Source: an uncultured Paracoccaceae bacterium
Lineage (GTDB): Bacteria; Pseudomonadota; Alphaproteobacteria; Rhodobacterales; Rhodobacteraceae
DNA: 64,000 nt
Assembly: GCA_943787985.1 (NCBI GenBank)
Contig: CALSOO010000007.1
Location: 62,001-126,000, forward strand
Reading direction: 5' to 3'
The notes under the pieces were generated by a model. The model was not told the origin of the DNA. It was given only the letters and a program-made list of their open reading frames with translations, and searched no databases. The translations under genes and the position numbers were made by a program. Every line of letters starts with the position of its first letter. Within the stretch, counting starts at the first letter, position 1. Positions 1-8,311 of the stretch are shown here, piece by piece.

Positions 1-110
1 AGCAGGGTGCCTTTGACGTCTTGCGCAAGGCACAGTGCTTTAAGGGCCGGACGCAGGCTGTCAGGATCTGCGAATCTGGTGAAGTGGTAAAGAGCGGCGA
101 TTGTATACAT
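1..110 (-). CDS. trhO: tRNA uridine(34) hydroxylase TrhO, N-terminal part (runs off window)
   Basis: Only the first 36 codons lie in the window. The reverse strand from the ATG at 110 reads MYTIAALYHFTRFADP and continues through KALCLAQDVKGTLL, which is the ferredoxin-like N-terminus of the YceA/TrhO rhodanese family. These enzymes hydroxylate U34 in tRNA wobble positions. The catalytic rhodanese domain lies outside the window. The gene is divergent from pncA, with about 115 bp between the two start codons. The call rests on the N-terminal pattern alone. Confidence 0.7.
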   Translation of the reverse strand, partial: MYTIAALYHFTRFADPDSLRPALKALCLAQDVKGTL

Positions 111-225
111 GGGCGCTCGAATACGCGTCTGGACCGGTCCCTGCAAGTGGGTGGCGGTGCGGACGTCGATGATTGATGATCGTGCTTGCAGGGGGTAAAG
201 AAGGGATAAGATACAGGAGTGCCTA

Positions 226-852
226 ATGTCCGATGCTTTGCCCCATGCGTTGCCTCATGCGTTGATCGTCATTGATGTCCAGAACGACTTTTGCCCCAAC
301 GGGGCGTTGGCCGTGCCCGAAGGCGATGAAATCGTGCAGGGCATCAACGCAATGATGGACGGCGCGCAGGCCGTGATTTGTACGCAGGACTGGCATCCGA
401 AGGGCCATTCTTCCTTCGCATCGTCCCATGAGGGGAAGGCCCCCTATGAGTACATTGCGATGCCTTATGGATCGCAAGTGTTGTGGCCCGACCACTGCGT
501 CCAAGGCAGCGTAGGTGCGCAACTGCACAAGGACTTGCACCACAATCGCGCGGATTTGATCGTGCGGAAGGGATATAACCCCGCCATCGACAGTTATTCT
601 GCATTCTTTGAAAACGACCGGAGCACGCCGACGGGCTTGGAGGGCTATCTGCGCACGCGGGGGTTGACCAAGCTGGTGATGGTCGGGCTGGCAACGGACT
701 TTTGCGTGAACTATTCCGCAGTGGATGCCGCAAACTTGGGCTTCGAGGTCGAAGTGCACATGAACCTGTGCCGTGCGATTGATTTGTATGGTTCATTGGC
801 CTCTGCGGTGAACGGCATGCAAGACGCGGGCGTTGTGTTGAAAGGTCTCTAG
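226..852 (+). CDS. pncA: Nicotinamidase / pyrazinamidase PncA
   Basis: This cytosolic enzyme hydrolyses nicotinamide to nicotinate in NAD salvage. The 208-residue protein is of usual family length. The isochorismatase-fold catalytic triad can be read as D17 (in VIDVQNDF), K115 (in VRKGYNP) and C160 (in ATDFCVNYSA). The metal ligands D55, H57 and H61 sit in TQDWHPKGH. An AGGAG ribosome site lies 7-8 bases before the ATG. The next gene, pncB, uses the nicotinate product, so the two likely form one salvage unit. The repeat ALPHALPHA at the N-terminus is a small local duplication of no obvious consequence. Confidence 0.95.
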   Translation: MSDALPHALPHALIVIDVQNDFCPNGALAVPEGDEIVQGINAMMDGAQAVICTQDWHPKGHSSFASSHEGKAPYEYIAMPYGSQVLWPDHCVQGSVGAQLHKDLHHNRADLIVRKGYNPAIDSYSAFFENDRSTPTGLEGYLRTRGLTKLVMVGLATDFCVNYSAVDAANLGFEVEVHMNLCRAIDLYGSLASAVNGMQDAGVVLKGL

Positions 853-927
853 CGGGGATCGGCCAAGTCCCTCTTGCTCCTGCCTGCGCTGACTGATCTA
901 AATCACCCAAGTCAGGGAGGACCGACC

Positions 928-2220
928 ATGGTCGACATCGCCAGCCGTGTTTGGAATCACAAGTGGAAGATTGATCCGATTGTACGGTCATTGATCGACA
1001 CGGATTTCTACAAACTTCTGATGTGTCAGAGCATTTTTCATAACAAACCGGACACACAAGTCACCTTTAGCCTGATCAACCGCTCCAAGGACATCCCGCT
1101 GGCTGAGTTGATTGACGAGGGTGAGTTGCGCGAACAGTTGGACCATGTCCGATCCTTGTCCCTAAGTCGCGGCGAGAGCACGTGGCTGCGGGGGAATACT
1201 TTTTATGGCAAGCGCCAGATGTTCCGACCCGATTTCATGGAGTGGTTCGAGGGATTGCGTCTGCCCCCCTATCAGCTTGAGCGCAAAGGTGATCAATACG
1301 AGCTGACGTTCGAGGGCAAATGGCATGAAGTCATGTTGTGGGAAATTCCAGCGCTCGCGATCCTGATGGAACTGCGTGGCCGTGCAGTTTTGAACGCCAT
1401 GGGCAAGTTTGAACTGCAGGTGCTGTATGCCCGCGCCATGACCCGCGTTTGGGAAAAGATCGAGGCGATGCGCGACATTCCTGATCTGTCGATCGCCGAT
1501 TTCGGCACCCGCCGTCGACACTCGTATTTGTGGCAGGACTGGTGTGTGCAGGCGATGCAAGAAGGGTTGGGACGCAGCTTTACCGGCACCTCGAACTGCA
1601 AGATCGCGATGAACCGCGAGGTTGAGGCGATTGGGACCAATGCCCACGAATTGCCTATGGTTTATGCAGCCTTAGCCCCTGATGACGCGTCCCTTGCCCG
1701 CGCGCCTTACGACGTTTTGCAAGACTGGCACGATGAGCATGACGGCAATCTGCGTATCATTTTGCCTGACACCTACGGGACGCAAGGGTTCCTTGATAAC
1801 GCGCCGGACTGGTTGGCGGGCTGGACTGGCATCCGCATTGATTCCGGTGATCCGGCGACGGCTGCCCGGATTGCTCTTGATTGGTGGAAAGCCCGCGGCG
1901 AGGACCCGAAAACCAAGCGCATCATCTTTAGCGACGGTTTGGATGTGACCAAGATCAAGGAGTTGCACAGCCAGTTCGCGGATCGCACATCCGTGTCGTT
2001 CGGGTGGGGAACGCTTTTGACAAATGACTTTCGGGGGTTTGTTCCAGACGATGCTTTGGCGCCGTTTTCACTGGTGTGCAAAGCGGTCGAGGCCAATGGT
2101 GCGCCGACGGTGAAATTGTCTGATAACCCCAAGAAAGCCATGGGGCCAGAGGCTGAGATCGCGCGTTACAAGCGGGTGTTCGGGGTCGGGGAGCAGGCCA
2201 GCCAGGAGGTCGTGGTCTAG
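928..2220 (+). CDS. pncB: Nicotinate phosphoribosyltransferase PncB
   Basis: It converts nicotinate and PRPP to nicotinate mononucleotide, the step after PncA. The 430-residue product has the family hallmarks: the N-terminal SLIDTDFYKLLMCQ, the phosphorylatable-histidine region TGTSNCKIAMNREVEAIGTNAHE, and the C-terminal IRIDSGDPA and FSDGLDVTKI. The start at 928 is preferred to an upstream in-frame codon at 874. A strong GGGAGG lies at 915-920, and the family alignment begins near VDIASRVWNHKW. The gene follows pncA by 75 bp. Its last 4 bases overlap the convergent EamA gene. Confidence 0.95.
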   Translation: MVDIASRVWNHKWKIDPIVRSLIDTDFYKLLMCQSIFHNKPDTQVTFSLINRSKDIPLAELIDEGELREQLDHVRSLSLSRGESTWLRGNTFYGKRQMFRPDFMEWFEGLRLPPYQLERKGDQYELTFEGKWHEVMLWEIPALAILMELRGRAVLNAMGKFELQVLYARAMTRVWEKIEAMRDIPDLSIADFGTRRRHSYLWQDWCVQAMQEGLGRSFTGTSNCKIAMNREVEAIGTNAHELPMVYAALAPDDASLARAPYDVLQDWHDEHDGNLRIILPDTYGTQGFLDNAPDWLAGWTGIRIDSGDPATAARIALDWWKARGEDPKTKRIIFSDGLDVTKIKELHSQFADRTSVSFGWGTLLTNDFRGFVPDDALAPFSLVCKAVEANGAPTVKLSDNPKKAMGPEAEIARYKRVFGVGEQASQEVVV

Positions 2221-3104
2221 CGTTTTAACTGCCGCTCCCGCCATACAATCAGCAAGCCGCCCAGTGCGATCAGGATCGCGCCGGGAAACAGGGTGCTCCA
2301 CGGTGTTTCGTCAAAAAACATCCAGCCAAGCACGAAGGCCAGCGGTATTCCGAAGTAGCTGAACGGCGCGAGGTTGCTGGGTTCTGTCATGCGGTAGCTG
2401 GCCACCAGAAACAGAACAGCGGTGCCGCCAAACGCGCCCATGCCCATGATCCAGCCAAGGTCCCCAAGGCTTGCGATGGGGGTGAAACCGCCCCAGAACA
2501 GGGTCACAATGATGGCTCCGATGGCGGAGGCTATGGTGGAATAGACGCTGACCAACGGGTTGGGCACATCGTCGTCAAACAAGCGTGCTGTGACCGCGAC
2601 CAATGCGTAAAGGGCCGCGGCGGCTAGCGGCAAAAGCGCGGTGATCGAGAACGCGTCGCTGCCCGGTTGCATGACCATAACAACGCCTGCGAAACCGATC
2701 ATTACAGCGCTCCACCGGACCCAACCGACCTTTTCGGCAAGCAGCGGCACGGACAGTGCTGTCATGAACAACGCGTTGGCATAGGTGATGGTCGAGGCGG
2801 TGGCAAAGGCCATCAATCCCAAAGACAGATAGAAGCTGAGTTGGGCAAAGGTCACGATAACCCCACGCATAAGTGCCAGTTTCCATTGACGAATTTTCAT
2901 CTGCTTGCCGGATGCATGCCATGCTTTGGAGGACCACAACGCGATGACAGACGGGACCAGCCCGAAAATATTGCGCCACGCAGAAAGTTCTGCGGCGGAA
3001 TAGTGTGGCGACAAATGTTTGATGATCAGCCCCATGCCGTCAAAGAGCGTCAGCGCAATCAGGCTGAGGACAATCGCAAGGCCAGTACGGTCTGTGGGGC
3101 GCAT
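2217..3104 (-). CDS. EamA/DMT-family membrane transporter
   Basis: This is an inner-membrane drug/metabolite transporter of about 295 residues with ten predicted hydrophobic segments arranged as two EamA repeats. The second repeat begins near LLPLAAAALYALVAVTARL. The substrate cannot be told from sequence. An in-frame extension to 3203 exists but lacks family-like sequence, so the ATG at 3104 (MRPTDRTGLAIVL) is chosen. No strong ribosome site is visible there. The gene converges on pncB with a 4-base overlap. Confidence 0.8.
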   Translation of the reverse strand: MRPTDRTGLAIVLSLIALTLFDGMGLIIKHLSPHYSAAELSAWRNIFGLVPSVIALWSSKAWHASGKQMKIRQWKLALMRGVIVTFAQLSFYLSLGLMAFATASTITYANALFMTALSVPLLAEKVGWVRWSAVMIGFAGVVMVMQPGSDAFSITALLPLAAAALYALVAVTARLFDDDVPNPLVSVYSTIASAIGAIIVTLFWGGFTPIASLGDLGWIMGMGAFGGTAVLFLVASYRMTEPSNLAPFSYFGIPLAFVLGWMFFDETPWSTLFPGAILIALGGLLIVWRERQLKR

Positions 3105-3233
3105 TTCGGTTCCAGTAACGGTTGCGAATCTCTGCACTCTAGAGGGTCGCTCGGACAAGTCACGTCCAAAGCATGGCGGGTTGGAATTTTGACGTGGACC
3201 CAATGGAAAAAGCTATTGGGAGGGGGGGGCGTC

Positions 3234-3656
3234 CTAATCGTCGGGATCGACCCGCCCGCGCATGGATTTCACGTCACCGCGCACCTTTTTTGCCTTGAGG
3301 CGACGCTTTTTTGATCCAAGCGTCGGGCGGGTTGCGATGCGCCGCTTGGGGGCCACCAAAGCCTTACGAATAAGGTCTGCAAGACGCTCGCGCACCAGGT
3401 CACGGTTGCGGGCCTGAGAGCGGGTTTCATCGCACTGCAGGATCAATGCGCCCTCCAGGGTCCATCGCCGCCCAGCAAGGCGTTTCAGACGGTTTTTGAC
3501 AGGTGCAGGCAGGGCAGGGCTGGTGGCCGCCTCAAACCGCAATTCCACGGCACTGGAGACCTTGTTCACGTTCTGCCCACCGGGGCCGGACGCGCGCATG
3601 AAGCTTTCTGAAAGCTCCCAGTCCTGAATGGTTATGTCGTCATTGATACGGATCAT
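3234..3656 (-). CDS. arfB: Alternative ribosome-rescue factor ArfB (YaeJ)
   Basis: It is a peptidyl-tRNA hydrolase that frees ribosomes stalled on non-stop mRNA. The 140-residue protein has the release-factor GGQ loop in SGPGGQNVNKVSSAVELRF. Its basic C-terminal tail, rich in K and R (KKRRLKAKKVRGD), is the part known in the family to enter the empty mRNA channel. Length and layout are those of the family, and it lacks the codon-recognition domain of full release factors. It is transcribed leftward. The hairpin at 3689-3719 separates it from the small upstream unit. Confidence 0.93.
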   Translation of the reverse strand: MIRINDDITIQDWELSESFMRASGPGGQNVNKVSSAVELRFEAATSPALPAPVKNRLKRLAGRRWTLEGALILQCDETRSQARNRDLVRERLADLIRKALVAPKRRIATRPTLGSKKRRLKAKKVRGDVKSMRGRVDPDD

Positions 3657-3688
3657 AACAGGCTTATAGCGCAGGGCGCGCGCACGAA

Positions 3689-3719
3689 AAAGGGCCGCCC
3701 CAAGGTCGGGCGGCCCTTT
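3689..3719 (-). terminator. Rho-independent terminator
   Basis: AAAGGGCCGCCC, a short loop and GGGCGGCCCTTT form a perfect GC-rich stem. On the minus strand it is followed by a T-rich run (CCCTTTTTCG). It ends the short leftward transcript that carries the two tiny reading frames at 3744-3847. Confidence 0.85.
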
Positions 3720-3743
3720 CGAAAGTTTCAGGAGGGATCTCGG

Positions 3744-3782
3744 TTAGACCGATGGATCCACTTGGACGGTCCGCACCGCCAT
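3744..3782 (-). CDS. Small ORF 2, 12 residues, ATG start
   Basis: It starts 8 bases after the stop of small ORF 1 and reads MAVRTVQVDPSV. The sequence ahead of it (GAGGCAACCC) gives only a weak ribosome site, so translation would probably depend on coupling to ORF 1. It ends just before the antisense arm of the RNA. Its reality is uncertain. Confidence 0.25.
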   Translation of the reverse strand: MAVRTVQVDPSV

Positions 3783-3790
3783 GGGTTGCC

Positions 3791-3847
3791 TCAGAGGGCG
3801 ACCTCCCAAGCTGTTCCGACACCACGCTCCAATATCTTTCTCGACAC
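3791..3847 (-). CDS. Small ORF 1, 18 residues, GTG start
   Basis: It reads from GTG at 3847 to TGA at 3791 and gives (M)SRKILERGVGTAWEVAL. The ribosome site before it is the strongest possible, a 13-base match to the anti-Shine-Dalgarno with 7-base spacing, and this is the main reason to think it is translated. No family is recognised. It could be a leader peptide or a microprotein. Confidence 0.45.
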   Translation of the reverse strand: MSRKILERGVGTAWEVAL

Positions 3848-3862
3848 TAGATCACCTCCTTT

Positions 3863-4167
3863 ACAGTTGTTAAAATCACCCTGAGATTTGCACAGGTTCC
3901 TCAAATCGCAAAGCGTTATTTTCAGAAAATTGTGAACAGGCGGACGGTGGCGTTAACGGACCGTTCGGTCGCGCAGATGCGCGGTGTTGTACGTTTCGGG
4001 GCCCGTTTGTCACAAGATAGACGGGGCGATACGGCGGATTGCACCCCTGATTTAGCAGTTTTGTACGTTTTGCCGGCTGTTTGTTACAAAACGAGGTCCG
4101 CAGAGAGGGTAACACTTCGTTTACCAAGAACCGGCGTTAAGGTTTGTTTGGAGGCGACAACTTTTGG
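3863..4167. other. Intergenic region without a supported gene
   Basis: It is AT-richer near 3870-3930 and probably carries the leftward promoter of the small RNA unit, though no clear -35/-10 pair stands out. A 79-codon frame on the plus strand at 3932-4171 has no ribosome site or family features and is rejected. Confidence 0.5.
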
Positions 4168-6534
4168 TTAAGGGTTTCCCGGGGTATTGCTTTGAGCGAA
4201 CGCGCCAACAAGGGCGTTTGCGAGCTCCGTTCTGCTGAATGGTTTGGGCAGAAATTCAAAGTCGAGCGTCTGGATGATGTCGCGTGCCAGCTCTTGTTTG
4301 GAAAAACCTGACATCAAGATCACTTTGGCCTCGGGCCTGATGGCCAAAAGCTCTGATGCAAAATCCACACCCGTGCGTTTTTCGGGAAGAATGATGTCGA
4401 TCAAGAACAACTGAATGGATGGATCATAAGCGACCATATCAAGGGCGTCGGCCACATTTAAAGACGAAGTTACGTTGTAGCCGAGGGACTGCGCCAGCCG
4501 CTTGACCGTCGAGACAACATGCATGTTGTCTTCCAGAACATGAATCCGTTCGCCGTTCCCCAAACGGGGCAGCTTCGAGACCACGGGGCATTCATTGATT
4601 TGCGCGCTTTTGGACCGTGGCAAATAGATCGATATTTTTGTGCCACTGTCCGGGGCGCTTTCAATTTGCGCGTCCCCCCCTGATTGCTGCGAGAACCCCA
4701 AAACCATGGACAGGCCCAGCCCACTCCCATTGCTCAAACCTTTGGTTGTGAAGAAGGGGTCGAACGCTTTTGCAATTACATCATGGGTCATGCCTGACCC
4801 GTTGTCGGAAACCGAAATTTTCACATATTCGCCAGGTTCGAGATTCATGCTGAACCGGGCGTTGGCCGCGTCGACCATCACGTTTTGAGCCGCGATGTCC
4901 AATTCCCCCCCGTAGGCCATGGCGTCGCGGGCATTGAGGACAATGTTGAGCAGGGCGTTTTCGGTTTGTGCCGCGTCCGCAAAGACAGGCCAAAGAGCAT
5001 CATCGACTTCGTACCGTATCTCGATCGAGTCGATCAAGACCCGCAAAAATGTGCTGCGCATGCCAGACAGAAGCTGTGCAATGTCCAAAGGCTTGGGGGC
5101 AAGCGTCTGTTTGCCTGCAAAAGCCAACATGTGGCGCGTCAGTTCGGCCCCTCTTTGCACCGCATTCACAACCTCTGTAGTCAGATCTTTGTCGGCTTGC
5201 CCGTGTTCGTGTAGCAGTTGGATATTGCCCTGTATAACCGTCAACAGGTTGTTGAAGTCATGGGCGATCCCACCTGTGAGCTGCCCCACGGCTTCGAGTT
5301 TTTGCGAGGCAATGAGCTTTTGCTCAAGCTGTTTTTTGTGCGTGATGTTGGTCAGCAAACCTGCTGTGCTGACAGGGTTTCCAGCGTCATCACAATAGCA
5401 CATACCCTCGATCTGAATCCACAGGTGCTGCCCCGATTTGGTAATAAAGCGCATTTCAAGAGACAGCGGCTGGTCGGGATTGGCGAGGATGTCCTTGAGC
5501 TGTTCGGGATAGCCTGCGTAGTCTTCGGGGTTCAGAATGCTCTGAAACCCTTCGGTGCGGAGTTTGTCGTAAAACGCCTCTTTTTCATACCCAAGGAGGC
5601 GCACAAAATTCGGGGAGAAAAACAATTGGTTCGTTTCTATGTCCCAGTCCCAGATTGCCGCCAATTGCAATCCGCGCCGCATCCTGTCCTGAGTGATCCG
5701 CAAACGGTCCGTGCGATGTTCAACGATGTTTTCAAGCTCGGCCGAGCGTTCGATCTGGCTGCGGTAAAGGCCTGATATCTCGGTAATATCTTCTTCATTT
5801 ATAAAGATGACCAGATCGCCCGTGACGGGATCGCGGCCGCGTCTGATCCAGACATAGTGTGTGCGCATATCTGTGGTTGTCTGGACCTCGGCTTCAAACC
5901 TCAGAACGCGGTTTTCCGAGACACAGGACAATATCCGTTCACGGACTTCAGTGTCGGGAAACCGGACGTTGATGTCCAGTTGCTCTGCACTGGCAGCGTA
6001 CGGCGGGCCGTAGCATTTCAAGGCGGCGGGGTTTTGTACCAGAACGCGCCCTTCAAGGGACATCATGGTCATTAAAGACGACGTTGCCAGCGCCGCTTCG
6101 GCGATCCGCTTTGCTGAATTGTTTATATCCTCGTCACGTTCTTTCATGACTTCGATCAACAATCCGACGCGGTTTCCTTCAAGCTCTGCGCGTTGAAAGG
6201 ACAGCACGGCACTCAGTGGTTTTCCATCAGGGTAGAGGGTCCAGATGTCCTCGAAGCTACCGGTTTGCGGTATCGATTTCAGAATTGTGTTCAGGCGGTC
6301 CAGAACCATGGCGCTGTCAGATGAAAATTCCCGTTCCGTCAGCGCCTGAAGCGACGTGGCCCCCCAGAAATCAAGCCCCAAGTCGTTCGCCCACCATATC
6401 CGTTGGTGTGTCAGATCGAATATCCAAAGCGGAACAGAAAGGTGACGCAAGTGCTCCAGCTCTGCCATGTTCTGGAATCTCAACGGTGCCATTTTCAGCT
6501 CGGGTCCTTCGCGCATGTGCCACGCGCGCAACAT
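4168..6534 (-). CDS. PAS-domain hybrid sensor histidine kinase
   Basis: This is a soluble sensor kinase of up to 788 residues with no membrane segments. It has three PAS-like regions (about residues 30-120, 150-260 and 285-400; the last includes the PAC-like MRFITKSGQHLWIQIEGM). A HisKA domain follows with the phospho-accepting His in AVGQLTGGIAHDFNNLL, then an HATPase domain with N box LLNIVLNARDAM and G box SDNGSGM. The C-terminal receiver has the acceptor Asp in LFLIDIILPEKRTG. Start codons at 6534, 6516 and 6492 are all possible; the last has AAGGA 12 bases upstream. No cognate regulator is adjacent, so its output and signal are unknown. Confidence 0.85.
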   Translation of the reverse strand: MLRAWHMREGPELKMAPLRFQNMAELEHLRHLSVPLWIFDLTHQRIWWANDLGLDFWGATSLQALTEREFSSDSAMVLDRLNTILKSIPQTGSFEDIWTLYPDGKPLSAVLSFQRAELEGNRVGLLIEVMKERDEDINNSAKRIAEAALATSSLMTMMSLEGRVLVQNPAALKCYGPPYAASAEQLDINVRFPDTEVRERILSCVSENRVLRFEAEVQTTTDMRTHYVWIRRGRDPVTGDLVIFINEEDITEISGLYRSQIERSAELENIVEHRTDRLRITQDRMRRGLQLAAIWDWDIETNQLFFSPNFVRLLGYEKEAFYDKLRTEGFQSILNPEDYAGYPEQLKDILANPDQPLSLEMRFITKSGQHLWIQIEGMCYCDDAGNPVSTAGLLTNITHKKQLEQKLIASQKLEAVGQLTGGIAHDFNNLLTVIQGNIQLLHEHGQADKDLTTEVVNAVQRGAELTRHMLAFAGKQTLAPKPLDIAQLLSGMRSTFLRVLIDSIEIRYEVDDALWPVFADAAQTENALLNIVLNARDAMAYGGELDIAAQNVMVDAANARFSMNLEPGEYVKISVSDNGSGMTHDVIAKAFDPFFTTKGLSNGSGLGLSMVLGFSQQSGGDAQIESAPDSGTKISIYLPRSKSAQINECPVVSKLPRLGNGERIHVLEDNMHVVSTVKRLAQSLGYNVTSSLNVADALDMVAYDPSIQLFLIDIILPEKRTGVDFASELLAIRPEAKVILMSGFSKQELARDIIQTLDFEFLPKPFSRTELANALVGAFAQSNTPGNP

Positions 6535-6717
6535 GTACAGATTTTTGGCATTTCAACAAGGGTGTGTCGCGTTGCCGTGGCTTCTCTCGACCGTTTGTGG
6601 GGCATGCCCGCCCGCCCTTTGTTGTGCCGCAAAGTGTTGAGCGCAGCAGGGAGAGCACGTGCCACAACGCGAAGTGACAAGGGCGTTTGGACCTGCTGCC
6701 CCAAAGCTGGTGGGGGA

Positions 6718-6735
6718 AGGAGGGCTGCGCCTCCT
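6718..6735. terminator. Weak hairpin downstream of yhhQ
   Basis: AGGAGG-N6-CCTCCT can form a 6-bp stem just past the yhhQ stop codon. No T-run follows, so termination activity is uncertain. Confidence 0.35.
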
Positions 6736-6742
6736 CCCTGTG

Positions 6743-7381
6743 TTATGCGTTGGTCATGCGCGCGGTCAGCATTCTGAACGGCACCAGCGCCACCAGGGCG
6801 ACGCCCAGTTTCACCAGCCAGTCCGCAAACCCGAGTGTCACCCACAAAGGTGCCATTGGCCCTGCGGTCATGAAGGGTGCGGCCTCCCATGCCCAGTTGA
6901 TCGCGCCGTCGGCGTTTGCCCCGAAGATCGCGATTGTGGCGGAGAAGGCGATGGTGAAAAACAGGGCTGTGTCCAGTGCCGATCCGATGATTGTGGACAC
7001 AAGTGGTGCGCGCCACCACGCCCCTGTGCGCAAGCGGTTGAAGATGCCGACATCCACAAGCTGTGCGATCAGGAATGCGGTGCCAGAGGCGACGGCGATG
7101 CGCAGCGGAACGGCCGGTCCGTATTCCAGCATAACCTGCGAGCCGATCAGCGAGCAGATGACCCCTGTGAGGAACCCGGCCAGCACGACTTTGCGTGCGG
7201 CTTGTGCCCCGTAGACGCGGTTCATAACGTCCGTGACGAGGAACGCCAGCGGATAGGTGAACGCCCCCCATGTGAGCAGGCCGTCAAGGATCAGGAATTG
7301 GACGAGGATGTTGGAGGCGACCACGATCGTGGCCATAGCAAGAATGCCCCAAATCAAGCGAGGGTGCGAAAGACGTGTCAT
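6743..7381 (-). CDS. yhhQ: Queuosine precursor transporter YhhQ (VUT family)
   Basis: This 212-residue inner-membrane protein has about six hydrophobic segments. The family pattern is clear: TYPLAFLVTDVMNRVYGAQ with its conserved TD and N, then an aromatic- and small-residue-rich core. Family members import queuine or preQ1/preQ0 for tRNA modification. It starts with ATG at 7381 behind a modest GGGA site. No preQ1 riboswitch was recognised in the 108 bp upstream. It stands alone between the kinase and a leftward murein-hydrolase operon. Confidence 0.88.
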   Translation of the reverse strand: MTRLSHPRLIWGILAMATIVVASNILVQFLILDGLLTWGAFTYPLAFLVTDVMNRVYGAQAARKVVLAGFLTGVICSLIGSQVMLEYGPAVPLRIAVASGTAFLIAQLVDVGIFNRLRTGAWWRAPLVSTIIGSALDTALFFTIAFSATIAIFGANADGAINWAWEAAPFMTAGPMAPLWVTLGFADWLVKLGVALVALVPFRMLTARMTNA

Positions 7382-7489
7382 TTTATATCCCGTTTTATCA
7401 AGGTAGCGGAGAACTCGGCCTGCGTTGTGCAGACGCGCGGTCTTTAGGCGCTGTGGCGCAGTGGCGCAAGAGGATGTTTGCGCCCGCTG

Positions 7490-8311
7490 TTATTCCGAGA
7501 GCAGGTATTCGACCACTTGGTTGCGCTGGATTGGCAGGAAGTTGTTGTCTGACACCATGGTGATCCGCGTCGCGCCGTTTGCGTCTTGCCAGACTGCGAT
7601 CCCCTCGAGATTGCCGTGTTGCAGCGCGTATGTCGTGAGCAGCGTGGTTTCGGTGGGTGGGGTCGCATCTAGGTCGAACCGCCGGATCTGGCTGCGAAAC
7701 CCGAACGGGGTGAACTGCCGTTCCAGCAGATAAAGCCGCCCGTCCGCCCCGAAATCCGCGCCAACGGGAAAGAAGCCATGTTGCCTTGGGATGCTGTGCG
7801 GTTTGGACCAAACCCCTTGCGAGAACATGTAGAGCGCAAAGGGGACATCAGCCCCCCCCGTCGATTCTTCCAGAGTGAACAGTCGCCCTTGTGCGTCGAT
7901 GGCCAAGGCCTCAAGCGCTGCATTGCTGCCCATTTTGCGAAAGTCGGGATGGCGCGGGAGGGCTGCCCCGTTGATGTGGCGCACGGTCGCGGGCCCTTCG
8001 AACGCGGCAAAGGCGCCGCTTGGCCCGATCGCCAACCCTTCGGTGTCGTGCTCTGACGGGGTGAATTTGGCGGAAGGGGCGGCGCGCGCAGCGGTGATGT
8101 TGCCTGCGGTGTCCCGTTCAAGCGTCAGATCAAAGAACTGGCCGCGGTCCGACACCGTCAGCGCGGTGCTGCCATCGGTGGTTTCAATCGCAGAAAGGCC
8201 GCCCAATGTGGCGGCCTCTGCGGTGATGGGTGTGGCTGAGACGAACTCAAGCGTTTGGGCGCTGATCGCCCCCGCCCACAGTGTTAGTCCGAGGCTAAGA
8301 CAGCGGAGCAT
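7490..8311 (-). CDS. Exported esterase-like (phytase-like beta-propeller) protein
   Basis: The 273-residue protein has a clean signal peptide (MLRCLSLGLTLWAGAISAQ). The rest fits the esterase-like activity of phytase family: repeated short beta segments such as LTVSDRGQFFDLTLE, AALEALAIDAQGRLFTLEE and DGRLYLLERQFTP. Its probable location is the periplasm. The start overlaps the end of mepA by 28 bases, so the two are translationally coupled and the protein may act on envelope substrates. True enzyme activity is unproven for most of this family. Confidence 0.75.
   Translation of the reverse strand: MLRCLSLGLTLWAGAISAQTLEFVSATPITAEAATLGGLSAIETTDGSTALTVSDRGQFFDLTLERDTAGNITAARAAPSAKFTPSEHDTEGLAIGPSGAFAAFEGPATVRHINGAALPRHPDFRKMGSNAALEALAIDAQGRLFTLEESTGGADVPFALYMFSQGVWSKPHSIPRQHGFFPVGADFGADGRLYLLERQFTPFGFRSQIRRFDLDATPPTETTLLTTYALQHGNLEGIAVWQDANGATRITMVSDNNFLPIQRNQVVEYLLSE

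Larger units (their letters stand above)
3689..3862 (-). ncRNA. Candidate small RNA / dual-function transcript with a perfect Shine-Dalgarno and its own antisense arm
   Basis: On the minus strand, AAAGGAGGTGATC (3862-3850) is an exact complement of the 16S rRNA 3' end. It lies 7 bases before a GTG that opens a 19-codon frame. About 110 bases downstream, AGATCCCTCCT (3740-3730) can pair with AGGAGGTGATCT (3860-3849) over 11 pairs with one bulged U. A terminator hairpin follows directly. The unit therefore looks like a self-closing RNA of about 170 nt whose 3' arm can mask its ribosome site. The sequence features are direct; the function is inferred. Confidence 0.55.

Noticed and set aside
3850-3862. 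Exact match to the 3' end of 16S rRNA on the plus strand
   Set aside because: The surrounding sequence is not rRNA. The match is explained by a perfect Shine-Dalgarno on the minus strand ahead of a small ORF.
3932-4171. 79-codon open frame on the plus strand
   Set aside because: There is no ribosome site and no family-like sequence, and it lies in the promoter-type gap before the kinase stop codon.
7382-7489. Looked for a preQ1 riboswitch upstream of yhhQ
   Set aside because: No aptamer-like pseudoknot sequence was recognised in this short gap.
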